From Ricordea florida (taxonomy: Eukaryota > Cnidaria > Anthozoa > Corallimorpharia > Ricordeidae), in contig OX453283.1 of assembly GCA_949710005.1 (NCBI GenBank), positions 22,609,704-22,673,703 on the forward strand: DNA of 64,000 bases, read 5' to 3'. The position numbers and the translations under genes are program-made. Under the pieces are notes generated by a model that had not been told where the DNA came from, searched no databases, and saw only the letters and a list, made by a program, of their open reading frames with translations. Shown here in pieces: positions 54,801 to 62,098 of this stretch; within the stretch, counting starts at the first letter, position 1; the number at the start of each line of letters is the position of its first letter.

Positions 54801-56247
54801 AAATATGGACAAGAAGCCTATTTAACTATGGTGGAACCTCACGCATGAAAAATTACTATGAAGAGCCGCGCTGTATACTGGAACAAACAGTACCACAGTA
54901 CAGTACTGTTCAGTAGAATGGTCACACTGCATGGTTTGATCCTCACATGAAAAAGTTAGAACCACACTGTGTAGTAAAACAAGCAGTACCACAGTACAGT
55001 ACTATGCAGTAGCTTTACAAAGAATGGTCACACTGCATGGTTTGATCCTCAAATGAAAAAGTTAGAACCACACTGTATAGTAAAACAAGCAATACCACAG
55101 TACAGTTTCAGTAGATTTACAAAGAATGGTCACACTGCATGGTTTGATACACAGATGAAAAAGTTAGAACCACACTGTATAGTAAAACAAACAGTACCAC
55201 AGTACAGTACTGTTCAGTAGCTTTACAAAGAATGGTCACACTGCATGGTTTGATCCATAGATGAAAAAGATAGAACCACACTGTATAGTAAAACAAACAG
55301 TACCACAGTACAGTACTGTTCAGTAGCTTTACAAAGAATGGTCACACTGCATGGTTTGATCCACAGATGAAAAAGATAGAACCACACTGTATAGTAAAAC
55401 AAACAGTACCACAGTACAGTACTGTTCAGTAGCTTTACAAAGAATGGTCACACTGCATGGTTTGATCCACAGATGAAAAAGATAGAACCACACTGTATAG
55501 TAAAACAAACAGTACCACAGTACAGTACTGTTCAGTAGCTTTACAAAGAATGGTCACACTGCATGGTTTGATCCATAGATGAAAAAGTTAGAACCACACT
55601 GTATAGTAAAACAAACAGTACAGTACTGTTCAGTAGCTTTACAAAGAATGGTCACACTGCAAGGTTTGATCCACAGATGAAAAAGATAGAACCACACTGT
55701 ATAGTAAAACACACAGTACCACAGTACAGTACTGTTCAGTAGCTTTCGAAAGAATGGTCACACTTTATGGTTTGATCCACAGATGAAAAAGATAGAACCA
55801 CACTGTGTAGTAAAACAAACAGTACCACAGTACAGTACTGTTCAGTAGCTTTCCAAAGAATGGTCACACTTTATGGTTTGATCCACAGATGAAAAAGACA
55901 GAACCACACTGTATAGTAAAACAAACAGTACCACAGTACAGTACTGTTCAGTAGATTTACAAAGAATGGTCACACTGCATGGTTTGATCCACAGATGAAA
56001 AAGACAGAACCACACTGTATAGTAAAACAAACAGTACCACAGTACAGTACTGTTCAGTAGCTTTACAAAGAGTGGCTTCATGCACAGATATTGAAAGAAA
56101 CGGTATTTTTTTTTTTTCAGAGAGGATCACAAGAAACAGACAAAAAGAATAACTGAACACTCATCAGACATGGACCTCAACGGACCACTACCAAAGCAGA
56201 GAAAAAAAGACAGATTGGAAAAGGAAAAGAATAAAGGAATAATTTGA
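26840..56247 (+). CDS. DDX31: DEAD-box ATP-dependent RNA helicase DDX31 (Dbp7 family), 26 exons, 693 aa
   Basis: Exons, all GT-AG and phase-consistent: 26840-26932, 27695-27835, 29719-29772, 30081-30136, 30492-30576, 30710-30753, 31972-32042, 37520-37584, 38265-38309, 38728-38769, 38973-39037, 40661-40721, 41979-42037, 43281-43396, 45925-46019, 46127-46246, 46943-47039, 48370-48416, 50143-50202, 50679-50729, 50896-50997, 52062-52099, 52352-52430, 54116-54218, 54500-54665, 56121-56247. Motifs: [16 protein letters not shown] near 98; Q motif Gln160; Walker A SKTGTGKT 177-184; PTRE 215-218; GG 244-245; TPGR 265-268; DEAD 290-293; SAT 327-329; [10 protein letters not shown] 473-482; HRVGRTAR 501-508; DUF4217-type [16 protein letters not shown] at about 601-616; basic tail. 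The family acts in the nucleolus in 60S ribosome assembly. Length fits Dbp7 and is shorter than human DDX31. The poly(A) signal may be ATTAAA at 56528. Confidence 0.96.
27931..28086. mobile_element. MITE family C, copy 1 (156 bp, TGTACTTC duplication)
   Basis: Ends RGTAAGATTTYC and its inverse complement, followed inward by ACAGGTCCCTAC and GGGACCTGTGCGG. TGTACTTC flanks both sides exactly (27923-27930 and 28087-28094), an 8-bp duplication typical of hAT-type transposition. Lies in DDX31 intron 2. Copies at 51578, 53163 and 54278. Confidence 0.92.
28216..28501 (+). mobile_element. MITE related to family B with terminal 88-bp palindrome
   Basis: The body 28216-28411 has inverted ends TAGTATCACCCAACTAGTGG and CTAGTTGGGTGATACTA. 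It is followed directly by the palindrome 28414-28501, centred on CCCATGGG, with arms ACAATTAGACCC and GGGTCTAATTGT. The interior ATCTGATTGGCTACGCTA parallels CTCTGATTGGTTCGCTA of family B. The order body, AAACAATTA, hairpin, TAATTGTTAATT is the same as at 18828-19106. DDX31 intron 2. Confidence 0.85.
29410..29519. mobile_element. 110-bp inverted-repeat MITE, family E
   Basis: Arms ATCTAGGCAAGTGTGCACCT and (from the right, inverse complement) ATCTGGGCAACTGTGCACCT, continuing through ACCCCTCCCCTAACCC. A half copy lies at 59084-59117, beside a family A MITE. DDX31 intron 2. Confidence 0.8.
30768..30828. repeat. TTA microsatellite
   Basis: About 20 uninterrupted ATT units in DDX31 intron 6. It sits at the 3' side of a minus-strand LINE fragment and may be its tail. 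A second ATT run is at 31186-31213. Confidence 0.9.
30855..31185 (-). mobile_element. LINE ORF2 C-terminal fragment
   Basis: The minus-strand frame reads [39 protein letters not shown] and [20 protein letters not shown], the conserved C-terminal block of a LINE reverse transcriptase ORF that is frequent in cnidarian genomes. The fragment is open for about 65 codons. It is bounded by ATT repeats on both sides. DDX31 intron 6. Confidence 0.8.
31230..31372. mobile_element. 143-bp fold-back element with perfect 26-bp arms
   Basis: The arms begin GATCCAAATTGGGATTTGTG and pair over 26 bp without mismatch. Inner segments (ATCATCAAGCATCAAAGGAA against TTCCTTTGATGTACCATGAT) pair partly. DDX31 intron 6. 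Confidence 0.9.
32155..32215. repeat. Inverted repeat (stem-loop)
   Basis: CAAAAAGCTCAAATTGCA pairs with TGCAATTTGAGCTTTTTGAG across a 17-base loop. DDX31 intron 7. Probably a small fold-back element. Confidence 0.8.
32308..32395. repeat. 20-bp tandem repeat, four units
   Basis: GCACTGGTGTTACACTTTTT repeated four times with one A/C variant. DDX31 intron 7. Confidence 0.9.
32578..32619. repeat. 42-bp palindrome
   Basis: Arms TGTTGTAGATCCACT and AGTGGATCTACAACA around a 12-base loop. Similar in form to the terminal hairpins at 18828 and 28414, but no associated MITE body was recognised. Confidence 0.85.
32740..33011 (-). mobile_element. MITE family A, truncated copy 3
   Basis: The inverse complement aligns with 2097-2380, including the GTGCTGCACGTGCARCAC core and the AGGGAGCTTAACA end at 33011. 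The other end is missing. DDX31 intron 7. Confidence 0.85.
33036..33715 (+). repeat. Duplicated segment, copy 1 (about 680 bp)
   Basis: Starts TAAATAGATTTAGGCAAGCC and ends GTGGAGCTCCGCTAT. Nearly identical to 35850-36567 in the same intron and orientation. The ends carry AGCGGRGCTCC and its inverse complement, so the unit may be a MITE. Internally it holds a 50-bp direct duplication (GCTTTATGCTTATGTCCCTC) and a GCGGCTCTTCGAGCCGC hairpin. Confidence 0.88.
33900..33960 (-). mobile_element. LINE tail fragment
   Basis: AATACAATACAATACTTTAT followed by TCAAGAGATAAAAAATTC. The inverse complement has a TATTG-repeat end like that of the LINE copy at 25930. Confidence 0.5.
34505..34690. mobile_element. 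Penelope-like or retrozyme tail with inverted arms and hammerhead-like core
   Basis: The left half is the inverse complement of 41305-41370 (GTTATACCACCGTAAGGTAA and on to GACGTTTCG). The right half reads CCGACGAAGGGCTAACGCTC then GAAA. The two halves meet head to head. A second, single-armed copy is at 41240-41425. The CGACGA, short hairpin, GAAA order fits a hammerhead core with one core substitution. Confidence 0.6.
34890..34945 (+). mobile_element. Tail fragment shared with SINE family 1
   Basis: CTAAATACATTGACACTTAA followed by ATAAAGTTCATTATT matches the 3' end of the SINE at 2926. No head is present, so it may be the tail of the partner LINE. Confidence 0.55.
35850..36567 (+). repeat. 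Duplicated segment, copy 2
   Basis: Same sequence as 33036-33715 with few substitutions, one TTAA-type deletion near 35963, and an extra segment of about 40 bp (36380-36420, CCCGGATGATTATGGCC). Preceded by three tandem copies of TACATTAAATAGATTTAGGC. DDX31 intron 7. Confidence 0.88.
36585..37150. repeat. GAGTCG-rich tandem repeat, about five units of 112-146 bp
   Basis: Units begin CACTAGATTTCCAATAAGTC and contain the self-complementary strings GTCGAGTCGAC and GAGTCGTGACGACTC. A single diverged unit lies at 35680-35800. DDX31 intron 7. Confidence 0.85.
38904..38953 (-). ncRNA. Hammerhead-like motif, diverged
   Basis: Minus strand: CTGAAGATGACTTCAGCTC, GATTATTGAAACATCAGTC. Same layout as the motif at 43110 but with core changes (CTGAAGA for CTGATGA, CATC for CGTC). 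Probably inactive. DDX31 intron 10. Confidence 0.4.
39523..39765. mobile_element. 243-bp inverted-repeat MITE
   Basis: Ends GGGCCGGGTTGTTGGAAGC and (inverse complement of the right) GGGGCCGGTTGTTCGAGGGC. Near each end GGGTTAA, GGTTAGCG and AACCC runs also pair. DDX31 intron 11. Confidence 0.75.
39768..40010 (+). mobile_element. Degenerate SINE, family 3
   Basis: Aligns with the 47103-48050 SINE: GCACTGTGCTGTTTCCTAAG, a single copy of the internal module, ATTGGCAACCCATCC, and CAACAAGCTCCGGTCGTG. It shows that the internal module is normally present once. Confidence 0.7.
40020..40455 (+). mobile_element. LINE 3' end (ORF2 C-terminus and 3' UTR)
   Basis: A frame at 40046-40166 reads [18 protein letters not shown] then [11 protein letters not shown] and stop, the C-terminal signature of L2/CR1/Jockey-type LINEs. 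A T-rich 3' UTR and an AATG-repeat tail end near 40455. DDX31 intron 11, just upstream of exon 12. Confidence 0.8.
41240..41425 (+). mobile_element. Penelope-like or retrozyme tail with hammerhead-like core
   Basis: CCGACGAAGGCCTAACGCTC is followed by GAAACGTCAGC, then TACCTTACGGTGGTATAACT and GATGCAGCACCAGTTTTTG. Matches 34505-34690. DDX31 intron 12. Confidence 0.6.
42080..42265 (+). mobile_element. MITE family B, copy 2 (3' end lost)
   Basis: TAGTATAAATGCTCAGGTGA start, then CGCGCGCTCTGATTTG and GCTGCCAGTCGTTCGCGC, colinear with 49513-49710. The right inverted end is missing. DDX31 intron 13. Confidence 0.85.
43110..43156 (+). ncRNA. Hammerhead ribozyme-like motif
   Basis: TTGACT, then CTGATGA, a helix II candidate (GACTTCC against GGTTGTG with mismatches), GAAA, CGTC, and AGTCAA. 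TTGACT and AGTCAA pair as helix I. ACGU at the helix III position is self-complementary, as in dimeric type I hammerheads of Penelope-like elements (family knowledge). Activity is inference. DDX31 intron 13, about 125 bases before exon 14. Confidence 0.55.
43635..43905 (-). mobile_element. tRNA-derived SINE, family 2
   Basis: The inverse complement begins GCAGCGTGGCCGAGTGGTTA (A box), has a TTGTAAT anticodon-like loop and GGTTCGATTCCCGCC (B box), then a non-tRNA body ending at an AATAAAGTATG-type tail near 43640. The acceptor stem does not close, so it is not a working tRNA gene. DDX31 intron 14. Confidence 0.75.
44143..45735. repeat. 37-bp minisatellite, about 43 units
   Basis: Consensus TGACTGGGAGTGTCCCTCTC followed by TGTCCCTTATGTTCTCT. 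Units differ mainly at GGGAG/GAGAG/GCGAG/AGAAG and TTCTC/ATCTC. It occupies most of DDX31 intron 14. Very high identity implies recent expansion. Confidence 0.97.
46359..46434. ncRNA. Two inverted hammerhead-like cores
   Basis: On the minus strand 46359-46400 reads ATCGC, CTGATGA, GACC...GGTC hairpin, GAAA, CGTC, GTGAT. Helices I (ATCGC with GTGAT, one wobble) and II (GACC with GGTC) both pair. The plus-strand half (46392-46434) repeats the motif with a damaged core (GCGATGA, CGTA). DDX31 intron 16. Confidence 0.55.
47103..48050 (+). mobile_element. tRNA-derived SINE, family 3, with amplified internal module
   Basis: A box TGTAGTGGTTAGCGTGCC and B box GGAGTTCGAGCCC open the element. Positions 47184-47940 are eight tandem copies (93-95 bp) of a module (TGTTGTTTCCTTAAACAAGA to GCTGGGGGTAACT). 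The 3' part (CTGCGATGGACTAGCATCCC to GACAAGCTCCGGCCGTG) follows once. The related copy at 39768 has one module. DDX31 intron 17. Confidence 0.88.
48051..48234. repeat. CCTA microsatellite
   Basis: About 46 tetranucleotide units of CCTA with two CTAT interruptions, directly joined to the 3' end of the family 3 SINE. Tyr-Leu-Pro-Thr ORFs here are artefacts. Confidence 0.97.
49150..49425 (-). mobile_element. tRNA-derived SINE, family 1, copy 2
   Basis: The inverse complement matches 2926-3210: GTTGGCGCAGTGGTGAGAGC, GGGTTCGATTCCCG, TTTTTCTCCGGGTACTCCGG, ending AAATAAAGTTCATTATTTA. DDX31 intron 18. Confidence 0.88.
49513..49735 (+). mobile_element. MITE family B, copy 3, with shortened hairpin
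   Basis: The body 49513-49710 has both inverted ends (TAGTATGAATACTCAGGTGA and TCACCTGTGTATTTATACTA). It is followed by AAACAATTATTCGCCTTCGA and CGAAT, a short remnant of the terminal palindrome. DDX31 intron 18. Confidence 0.88.
51055..52005 (+). repeat. 106-bp satellite array in DDX31 intron 21, plus orientation
   Basis: About eight monomers of the 16818 family, interrupted at 51578-51730 by a family C MITE. Later monomers carry ATTCCAACGTTTTCATC variants. Confidence 0.95.
51578..51730. mobile_element. MITE family C, copy 2, inside satellite
   Basis: GGCAAGATTTCCGCACAGG start and CCTGTGCGGAAATTATTCC end. Flanked by CAGTACTG (51570-51577) and CAGTGCTG (51731-51738), an 8-bp duplication with one change. 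Confidence 0.92.
52540..53955 (-). repeat. 106-bp satellite array in DDX31 intron 23, minus orientation
   Basis: About a dozen monomers in the opposite orientation to the intron 21 array, with one family C MITE inside (53163-53315). Some monomers show the AATACCGTTTGGTAGC variant. Short hydrophobic ORFs through it are not genes. Confidence 0.95.
53163..53315. mobile_element. MITE family C, copy 3, inside satellite
   Basis: GGTAAGATTTCCGCACAGG to GGAAATCTTACC, 153 bp, with CAGTACTG on both sides. The same 8-bp satellite site is hit as in copy 2, in a separate array. Confidence 0.93.
54278..54429. mobile_element. MITE family C, copy 4
   Basis: GGTACGATTTCCGTACAGG to GGAAATCTTACC, 152 bp, with GAAATGTT on both sides (54270-54277 and 54430-54437). 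DDX31 intron 24, 60 bases after exon 24. Confidence 0.93.
54868..56080 (-). repeat. 106-bp satellite array in DDX31 intron 25, minus orientation
   Basis: About eleven monomers ending 40 bases before the acceptor of the last DDX31 exon. Central monomers are almost identical, so recently homogenised. Confidence 0.95.
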
Positions 56248-57497
56248 TGGAAAGAAAGCAACGTTTCTACACGGACCTACAATGAACCGAAACACTTCCA
56301 TTCAGCGTTATTTCATATTTTATTTCTAATGAACAGAATGGTACATAGGGATGGGAAATGAAAGCAATGCAAAGTTTTTATTTCTTGATGTTTTACTCAA
56401 GCGTTTATATACATGAAGAAACCTCACTTTAATGTGGCGGGAAGGTAACGTTCCGTCTTCGAATAGAAGATGAAAGAAACTTATAGTGAATACCTCCGAA
56501 ACTGGCAAGAAATACAAGCGTAGCTCTATTAAATAATGCGGTGTTGTCTTCTAAATAGTCAACATTGGTTTTGAAATCAAGGCTGCAATTTTAATCTCAT
56601 TAATGCGCGTTGTTCCCATGGTAACACAAGGCGAATGAAGGCCATCTGTTAAAAACAACAGTAATTCCGGAAAAATTTTCAGAAGTTTGCAGTAATGTTT
56701 TCACATAATGCTGCTTTACTAACAAAGTTGTCAAATTCTGCTCCCCTCTTAATTTTCATGCTTCTTAGTCTCGCAGTTTCCCCGTTTACGGGAAGAGAAA
56801 TCTTTGAAGTTATATGTAAAGTTCGGTAGGTAGCTATGAAAAGGTCTTGTTGACGTCAAGTGACGTTTTGATAACCTCAGCGGAAGTCATCATAAGAGTC
56901 AAGTGTGTGTAGTCAGGTGGTGGTATAACGCTGCGATGTTATAGGCTGTTTGCCATTAAGGCCATACCACTTACTAAGCGAGTTCGAGGTCTATACTGAC
57001 CAATCACAGCTCGCATACTAACTGAGAGATATAATAAATGGTGTTATTGGCTATTCATACACAGTTGACATTGGTCAGCTTTTGTCAACCGACGAAAACT
57101 GACCAGTCGGAACGTCTGTCAACATTTGACGAGCTTTCTTTGTTGAGCCTACGTTTAAAAAGAACATTACAAACAGTAAAAGACTCTAGGAAATGATCAA
57201 AGTTGCACAAGGTTATCATCGAATGCAACTAGTTAACTTGACTTTAGTCGAGCCGACGAAAACTTCGTATTGGACTACATGAATTTAAGAACCTTCTTAA
57301 TCCTCTTTGTCGTATACATCCTTGGCTACAACTTTTCCAGTGAGAATTTAACTAATAAATTAATGAAGGGAATAAACAATGTTAAGAACACTGCCAATAT
57401 GACAAATGTTTCATTTTCTAATATTATCATACATCTTAATACTTTGAACAATCTCAGTAAAGTGCATAATACTTGAGAGAAAACATTTCTTTTTGGT
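56248..57497. other. Between DDX31 and the minus-strand genes
   Basis: DDX31 3' UTR, then repeats. Minus strand 56857-56912 is a diverged hammerhead-like motif (TTGACTCTTATGATGACTTC, AAAACGTCA). Plus strand 57065-57120 has TGACATTGGTCAGC, CCGACGAAAACTGACCAGTC and GGAACGTCTGTC, perhaps a further relative. No ORF with coding character. Confidence 0.45.
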
Positions 57498-59238
57498 TTA
57501 AGTCATGGACAAATCTACAAAGTTGTAGAAGCCATCTATATCCTGTGTCGCTTTGCTCGCAGTTGACGAGATGTAAACAACAGACTTGATCGCACTCTCA
57601 GACAAGCTGTTCAAGGCCGCTTTGCATTCTTGAATAGAGTTATTGCCGTTTACCTCTAAGCCAATCACAGGTCCTAGAAATACAACCACAGGGATTACAC
57701 AAGTCTCACTCGCAGCCATTTTTGGATGTCACCCTTTCTTTTGGGTGAACGTTGCGTGACATCCAAAAAAACTGCTGCGAGGGAGACTAGGATTAGACAT
57801 ACAGTGCACGCGTGTCATTACAAACGAACACATCTTAACTTTTTGCAGGTCATTAGTAATAACAATTATAAAAATATAATAATCACAATAATACATTCGC
57901 CCATATTATTCATATTTAATTTCAAGGACACTATTCTGTGTTTAAAGATATGCCTTTAATCAAAGACTCTTTTTTTTATGAAAGATATCAGTTCATTAAC
58001 GAAATACGTAAATCTTTGATTTACAGACGAAGAATTAGGGTTCATCTCGATGTAAAAATTATAAATAAATAACTGACGTTTGCAACATTTCCGTTATGCT
58101 TTTTCTTGATGTTATGAAATTCTCCCGACCAACATGCTTACAAATGAATGTCAAAACGTAAGGAGAATTGATATGTCAAGTACAAACCGACCTCTGCTAG
58201 CTGCGGCAGCGTAGTCTTCAGAATGAAAAACTCGGACCACATCTTCTGCTTTCATGTTAACTTCTTTGGTCTGGACCAAAACACAGCTGTCCTGCTATAA
58301 AAAAAGGTAAAACCAAAGCATATGCTCGCCAAAGTTACTTGCAACATTGATAAAATTAAATCTATTTGGGTTTCTGATGTGATCGAACACATCTTTTAAG
58401 AGTTTGATATAGTTTATCTAAGAAAACTGCTAAACAAAAACTTCTCGACTGTTTTCGCTTCTTTTTCTATATTTGTTTTATTATTCTCAGCGTCAAAACT
58501 TTCTGCTGCTTCGTAGAGAACTCCATCATGAATTTCTTCAAAGAAAATGTTTTTCGCCATCTCTTACAGAATTGTCGAGTAGAGGCAAAAAAAAACAATA
58601 AAACACGCTTTTTCTGTTTTATACTCTGATAAAACATGGGTTTTTGACCAATCAGAGCGCACGTAAGAACGTAGCTATATTATAAAATAAGTTAAAAAGT
58701 TAGCGTTAATAGGGAGCTTAAGATTTTACGACGGCGACGGCAATAACAACGCAAAACAATGATATCATTGGTTAAAAGAGCATAAATAATCGTGCTGCAC
58801 GTGCAGCACGGATTCTTGCGGTACTCCGCATAACGACGACGTGAAATTACCAAATTTGAGGTTTAGACGACAACGTCAATCTGCAACAGATAATTTCTCA
58901 TTCTCTATTTTAACTCTGAAACCGCACGTAACAATTTATTTTTAGGACATTTCGCCCATATTGTAAGACGTGAATGAAACTGAACAATCGCGAAAGACTT
59001 ATGATCAAGCAAAGTTATAGTCTTAGGTGACGTTTTCGTCGACCGTCGCCGTCGTAGATCTTAAACTCCCTAATGATGGGTTAGGGGAGGGGTAGGTGCA
59101 CGGTTGCCCAGATACTTCCATTGAACCGGAGCATTTACCTAGATCACTACATGTGCTTACCTTGGCCTTTACTTCATTTAAGAACTTTGAAACTCTTGTT
59201 TTCACATTGTCATCATGGAAAAATACCACCAAACAGGA
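57498..59238 (-). CDS. Unidentified gene, three 3' exons
   Basis: Minus-strand exons 59238-59161, 58294-58192 and 57673-57498 join in phase (0, 0, 1) with good GT-AG borders: SCLVVFFHDDNVKTRV..., then DSCVLVQTKEVNMKAEDVV..., then GPVIGLEVNGNNSIQEC..., ending TAA at 57498. They give 119 residues of mixed alpha/beta character with Val/Ile-rich strands (CLVVFF, SVVYISS). I do not recognise the family. The acceptor at 57674 (GTATTTCTAG) is preferred over the ATG at 57719, because that ATG lies in an inverted-repeat element. A GAG/GTGAAT donor inside the 60787-60611 exon is in phase with 59238, so this may be the 3' end of the same gene as 60611-61284. An ATG at 58563 opens MAKNIFFEEIHDGVLYEAAE within the intron; its role is unclear. 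Confidence 0.55.
57720..57775. repeat. Inverted-repeat element end, GGATGTCAC family
   Basis: TTTTTGGATGTCAC and GTGACATCCAAAAA face each other, each flanked outside by CTCGCAGC-type sequence (ACTCGCAGCCA and, reversed, CCCTCGCAGCAG). The ATG at 57719 and its first codons derive from this element. Confidence 0.65.
58711..59071 (+). mobile_element. MITE family A, copy 2 (361 bp, AAT target duplication)
   Basis: Colinear with 2097-2461, including the termini and the GTGCTGCACGTGCAGCAC core; AAT on both sides. It sits in the intron between the 59238-59161 and 58294-58192 exons. A family E half copy follows at 59084-59117. Confidence 0.9.
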
Positions 59239-60382
59239 CTGAGAAAAAAGTAAGAGCACATCACTGCAATCACGCAACTACAGTATTTCGTTAGTTGTTC
59301 GTTGACTTCAATTGCCTGGGTGTATGTAGCTGTTAATTGTAGGTTAATTTTCAAATATAATTTATATTCATGATTTGGGTATAATTATGTTGATTATGTA
59401 GGTTGAAATGAATTTCAGGTCAAAATGTTTTCCAAACTAGTTTGATTTGGAACACGGACTTTTACACAGGATTCAAATAAACTTCAGCATGTTGTTTCTA
59501 TTTCTGCTAAATTTGTAGTCGACAACGTTAGTACGCAGCTTATACAAAGGAAACAATTTTAAACCGCGTTTAACTAAACAGCATTTAAACATGTTTAAGC
59601 TTTGGTGTGAACGGGATATTAGTGTCTTTAGAGGTTGTAGATGTCAGCACCCACCAACCAAAGGCCCCCATGATGAAACTTCATGATGTCAATCATGAAA
59701 ATACATAGTCAGGGGTCGAAAAATATTTGAATTCCAGCTTGTCCTTAAATAGGGTCAGGATTTAAGACCCTTGGCGGCACACACCTATCCGAAATTTATG
59801 CGAGTATCCCCCTCCCCCCACGGGTGACACAGGCAATGTCGAATTTGAAAAGACAATGAGTGCACATTTTTTCATTTGGGTGAATGAAAAATAGTTTCAG
59901 TCGAAAATGTCTTCGTTTGAAAGAAAAACTATTTCAAGTCAACTTCCAGGAACACGCAAACAGATTTTACAGCATGAAAAATGATGGCTTGGTTTTCGCT
60001 GTAGAAATATGTGGCTCCTTTTCAGTCGCGTACAATTTCTACAGCTTTGATATATCGATGTTGAGATACGTTTTGTACAGAGAAAATGGAAAATGCTCGC
60101 AGAAAATTGCTAAAATTTTGAGAAATAAACACAGCGTTTTCGTGGCCAACGCGGCTGTTTTTAAGGAAAGAAAGAAATTACTTTGATCGGGCCAGATTTT
60201 GATAACGTGCATATAGGCAACCACTAATGAGCTCTAAATTGTAATTTTGCCAAGCTTCCTCTAAACACTGATTACCCTTGAGCCTAAAATTGACCCTTTC
60301 TTTTTCAAAATCTTTATCAAAAATGTAGTCGGCAAACAGCTTGCCTGGGCTCTTACCCGCAGGGCAAGTAAGGGGAGAAAGT
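59239..60382. other. Intron or intergenic, no exon seen
   Basis: AT-rich. A plus-strand open stretch at 59884-60186 has Lys/Phe-rich composition but no splice or start evidence, and I do not call it. Confidence 0.4.
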
Positions 60383-60560
60383 TACTTGTCCGAGGGAAAA
60401 ATCAACTTGTCCGGGGGAAAAATCTACTTGTCCTAGGGAAAAATCTACTTGTCCTAGGGAAAAATCTACTTGTCCGGGGGAAAATCTACTTGTCCGGGGG
60501 AAAATCTACTTGTCCGGGGCAAAAATCTACTTGTCCGGGGGAAAAATCTACTTGTCCGGG
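60383..60560. repeat. 21-bp tandem repeat, about nine units
   Basis: ATCTACTTGTCCGGGGGAAAA with CCTAGG variants of the G run. Followed by GACGACCGGACGGGGG, a pattern seen in CTTGTCC-type repeats. Confidence 0.93.
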
Positions 60561-60610
60561 ACGACCGGACGGGGGTTTTTTCGAGCCCTGATAGTGCAGC
60601 TTATAAATGT

Positions 60611-61284
60611 TTAAATCTCTTTATGTTCACGTAGATCCCCTAGCCACGTCGTATTCACCTCATCAAATGGCTTTCTTCTTGATCCAAGAGTAACTGGTAC
60701 TGTGCTTAATTCTTGAGCTGTAGAAATGTGCACCTCCTTCAAATCCTCTGTTTCCGGCACAGGGATAAATTCTTCAACCAAAGCAGTCTGAAAATTCACA
60801 GTTAGAGTAACAAAACATTTGGCAGGCAAAACTATACACTAAAAAGTAAAACACATAAACTTGCAGTAATCCATGGCATTTAGCATTGTAAAAGATAATA
60901 TTCAGCATGTCACAAGCAAATACAGAATTATACTAAAAACAACTAAGTTCTCCCAACTGAGCCAGACCTATAGGGTTTTATCCTTTCTACCACTGTCGCC
61001 TCAGTGCGCTTATGTGTGGCTTTAACATCGATACCCTTACTAAATTTTAAGCCACATCCCACAACCCTACCATTTTTAAATATTATTTCTACTTCCATGC
61101 ATGTGGTAATACTGTGAAACACAACAAATGACCTAGTAATTTACATGTCAACCCCCACCCCCTAAGCTTAACTACTGCACCTGCGGCAAAAGAGCCCATG
61201 TTGCCTCGCCTTCAGCAGGAGTGAAGTCATGAATATTGCTCCAGCTGTTGTTGTAAATACTCATTCCAGCTGCTTCAAATTGAC
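60611..61284 (-). CDS. Unidentified gene, two exons
   Basis: Minus-strand exons 61284-61181 and 60787-60611 join in phase: [20 protein letters not shown], a [14 protein letters not shown] segment, then [20 protein letters not shown] and on to [18 protein letters not shown] and TAA. This gives 92 residues, acidic and probably partly disordered with a Trp-rich N-terminal piece. I do not recognise it. Upstream exons are needed but were not found; the ORF at 63706-63915 is a weak candidate for a first exon. Reading through the donor at 60658 instead would join these exons to those at 57498-59238. Confidence 0.55.
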
Positions 61285-61568
61285 CTAGAAAAGCAAAGAG
61301 TGTTATTCAAAGTACAGTAGGTCTTAAAACTTACAAAAACTGAGAAAATGTTTTTGTAGTACAGACTGCCCAAAGCATCAATAATGGTAACTCACTTATG
61401 CTAAGTTTCAGACAGAAATACTGAAAAACAATGTATGAGAAGGTTTATTGAATGTGAACATACGTACATTTTGGGCACCAAGAGTCTGAACATAGCCGCA
61501 TCTTACCATTTGCATGTCCAACTAAAGCTACAATTGTCGCCAAAAATGTGTGGATCTATAGGGACTTT

Positions 61569-61596
61569 AACCCTTTCACTCCCAGGGGGTCTCCAT

Positions 61597-61641
<45 letters not shown>

Positions 61642-61710
61642 AGTCACTCTTGGGAGTGAAAGGGTTAAGGGAGATAGTTTTTAACCCTTTCACTCCCAAG
61701 GGGTCTCCAT

Positions 61711-61755
<45 letters not shown>

Positions 61756-61824
61756 AGTCACTCTTGGGAGTGAAAGGGTTAAGGGAGATAGTTTTTAACC
61801 CTTTCACTCCCAAGGGGTCTCCAT

Positions 61825-61869
<45 letters not shown>

Positions 61870-61938
61870 AGTCACTCTTGGGAGTGAAAGGGTTAAGGGA
61901 GATAGTTTTTAACCCTTTCACTCCCAAGGGGTCTCCAT

Positions 61939-61983
<45 letters not shown>

Positions 61984-62052
61984 AGTCACTCTTGGGAGTG
62001 AAAGGGTTAAGGGAGATAGTTTTTAACCCTTTCACTCCCAAGGGGTCTCCAT

Positions 62053-62098
<46 letters not shown>

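Noticed and set aside
57498-57719. Stand-alone 73-codon ORF starting at 57719
   Set aside because: The ATG lies in an inverted-repeat element; an acceptor at 57674 and correct phase make it the last exon of a spliced gene.
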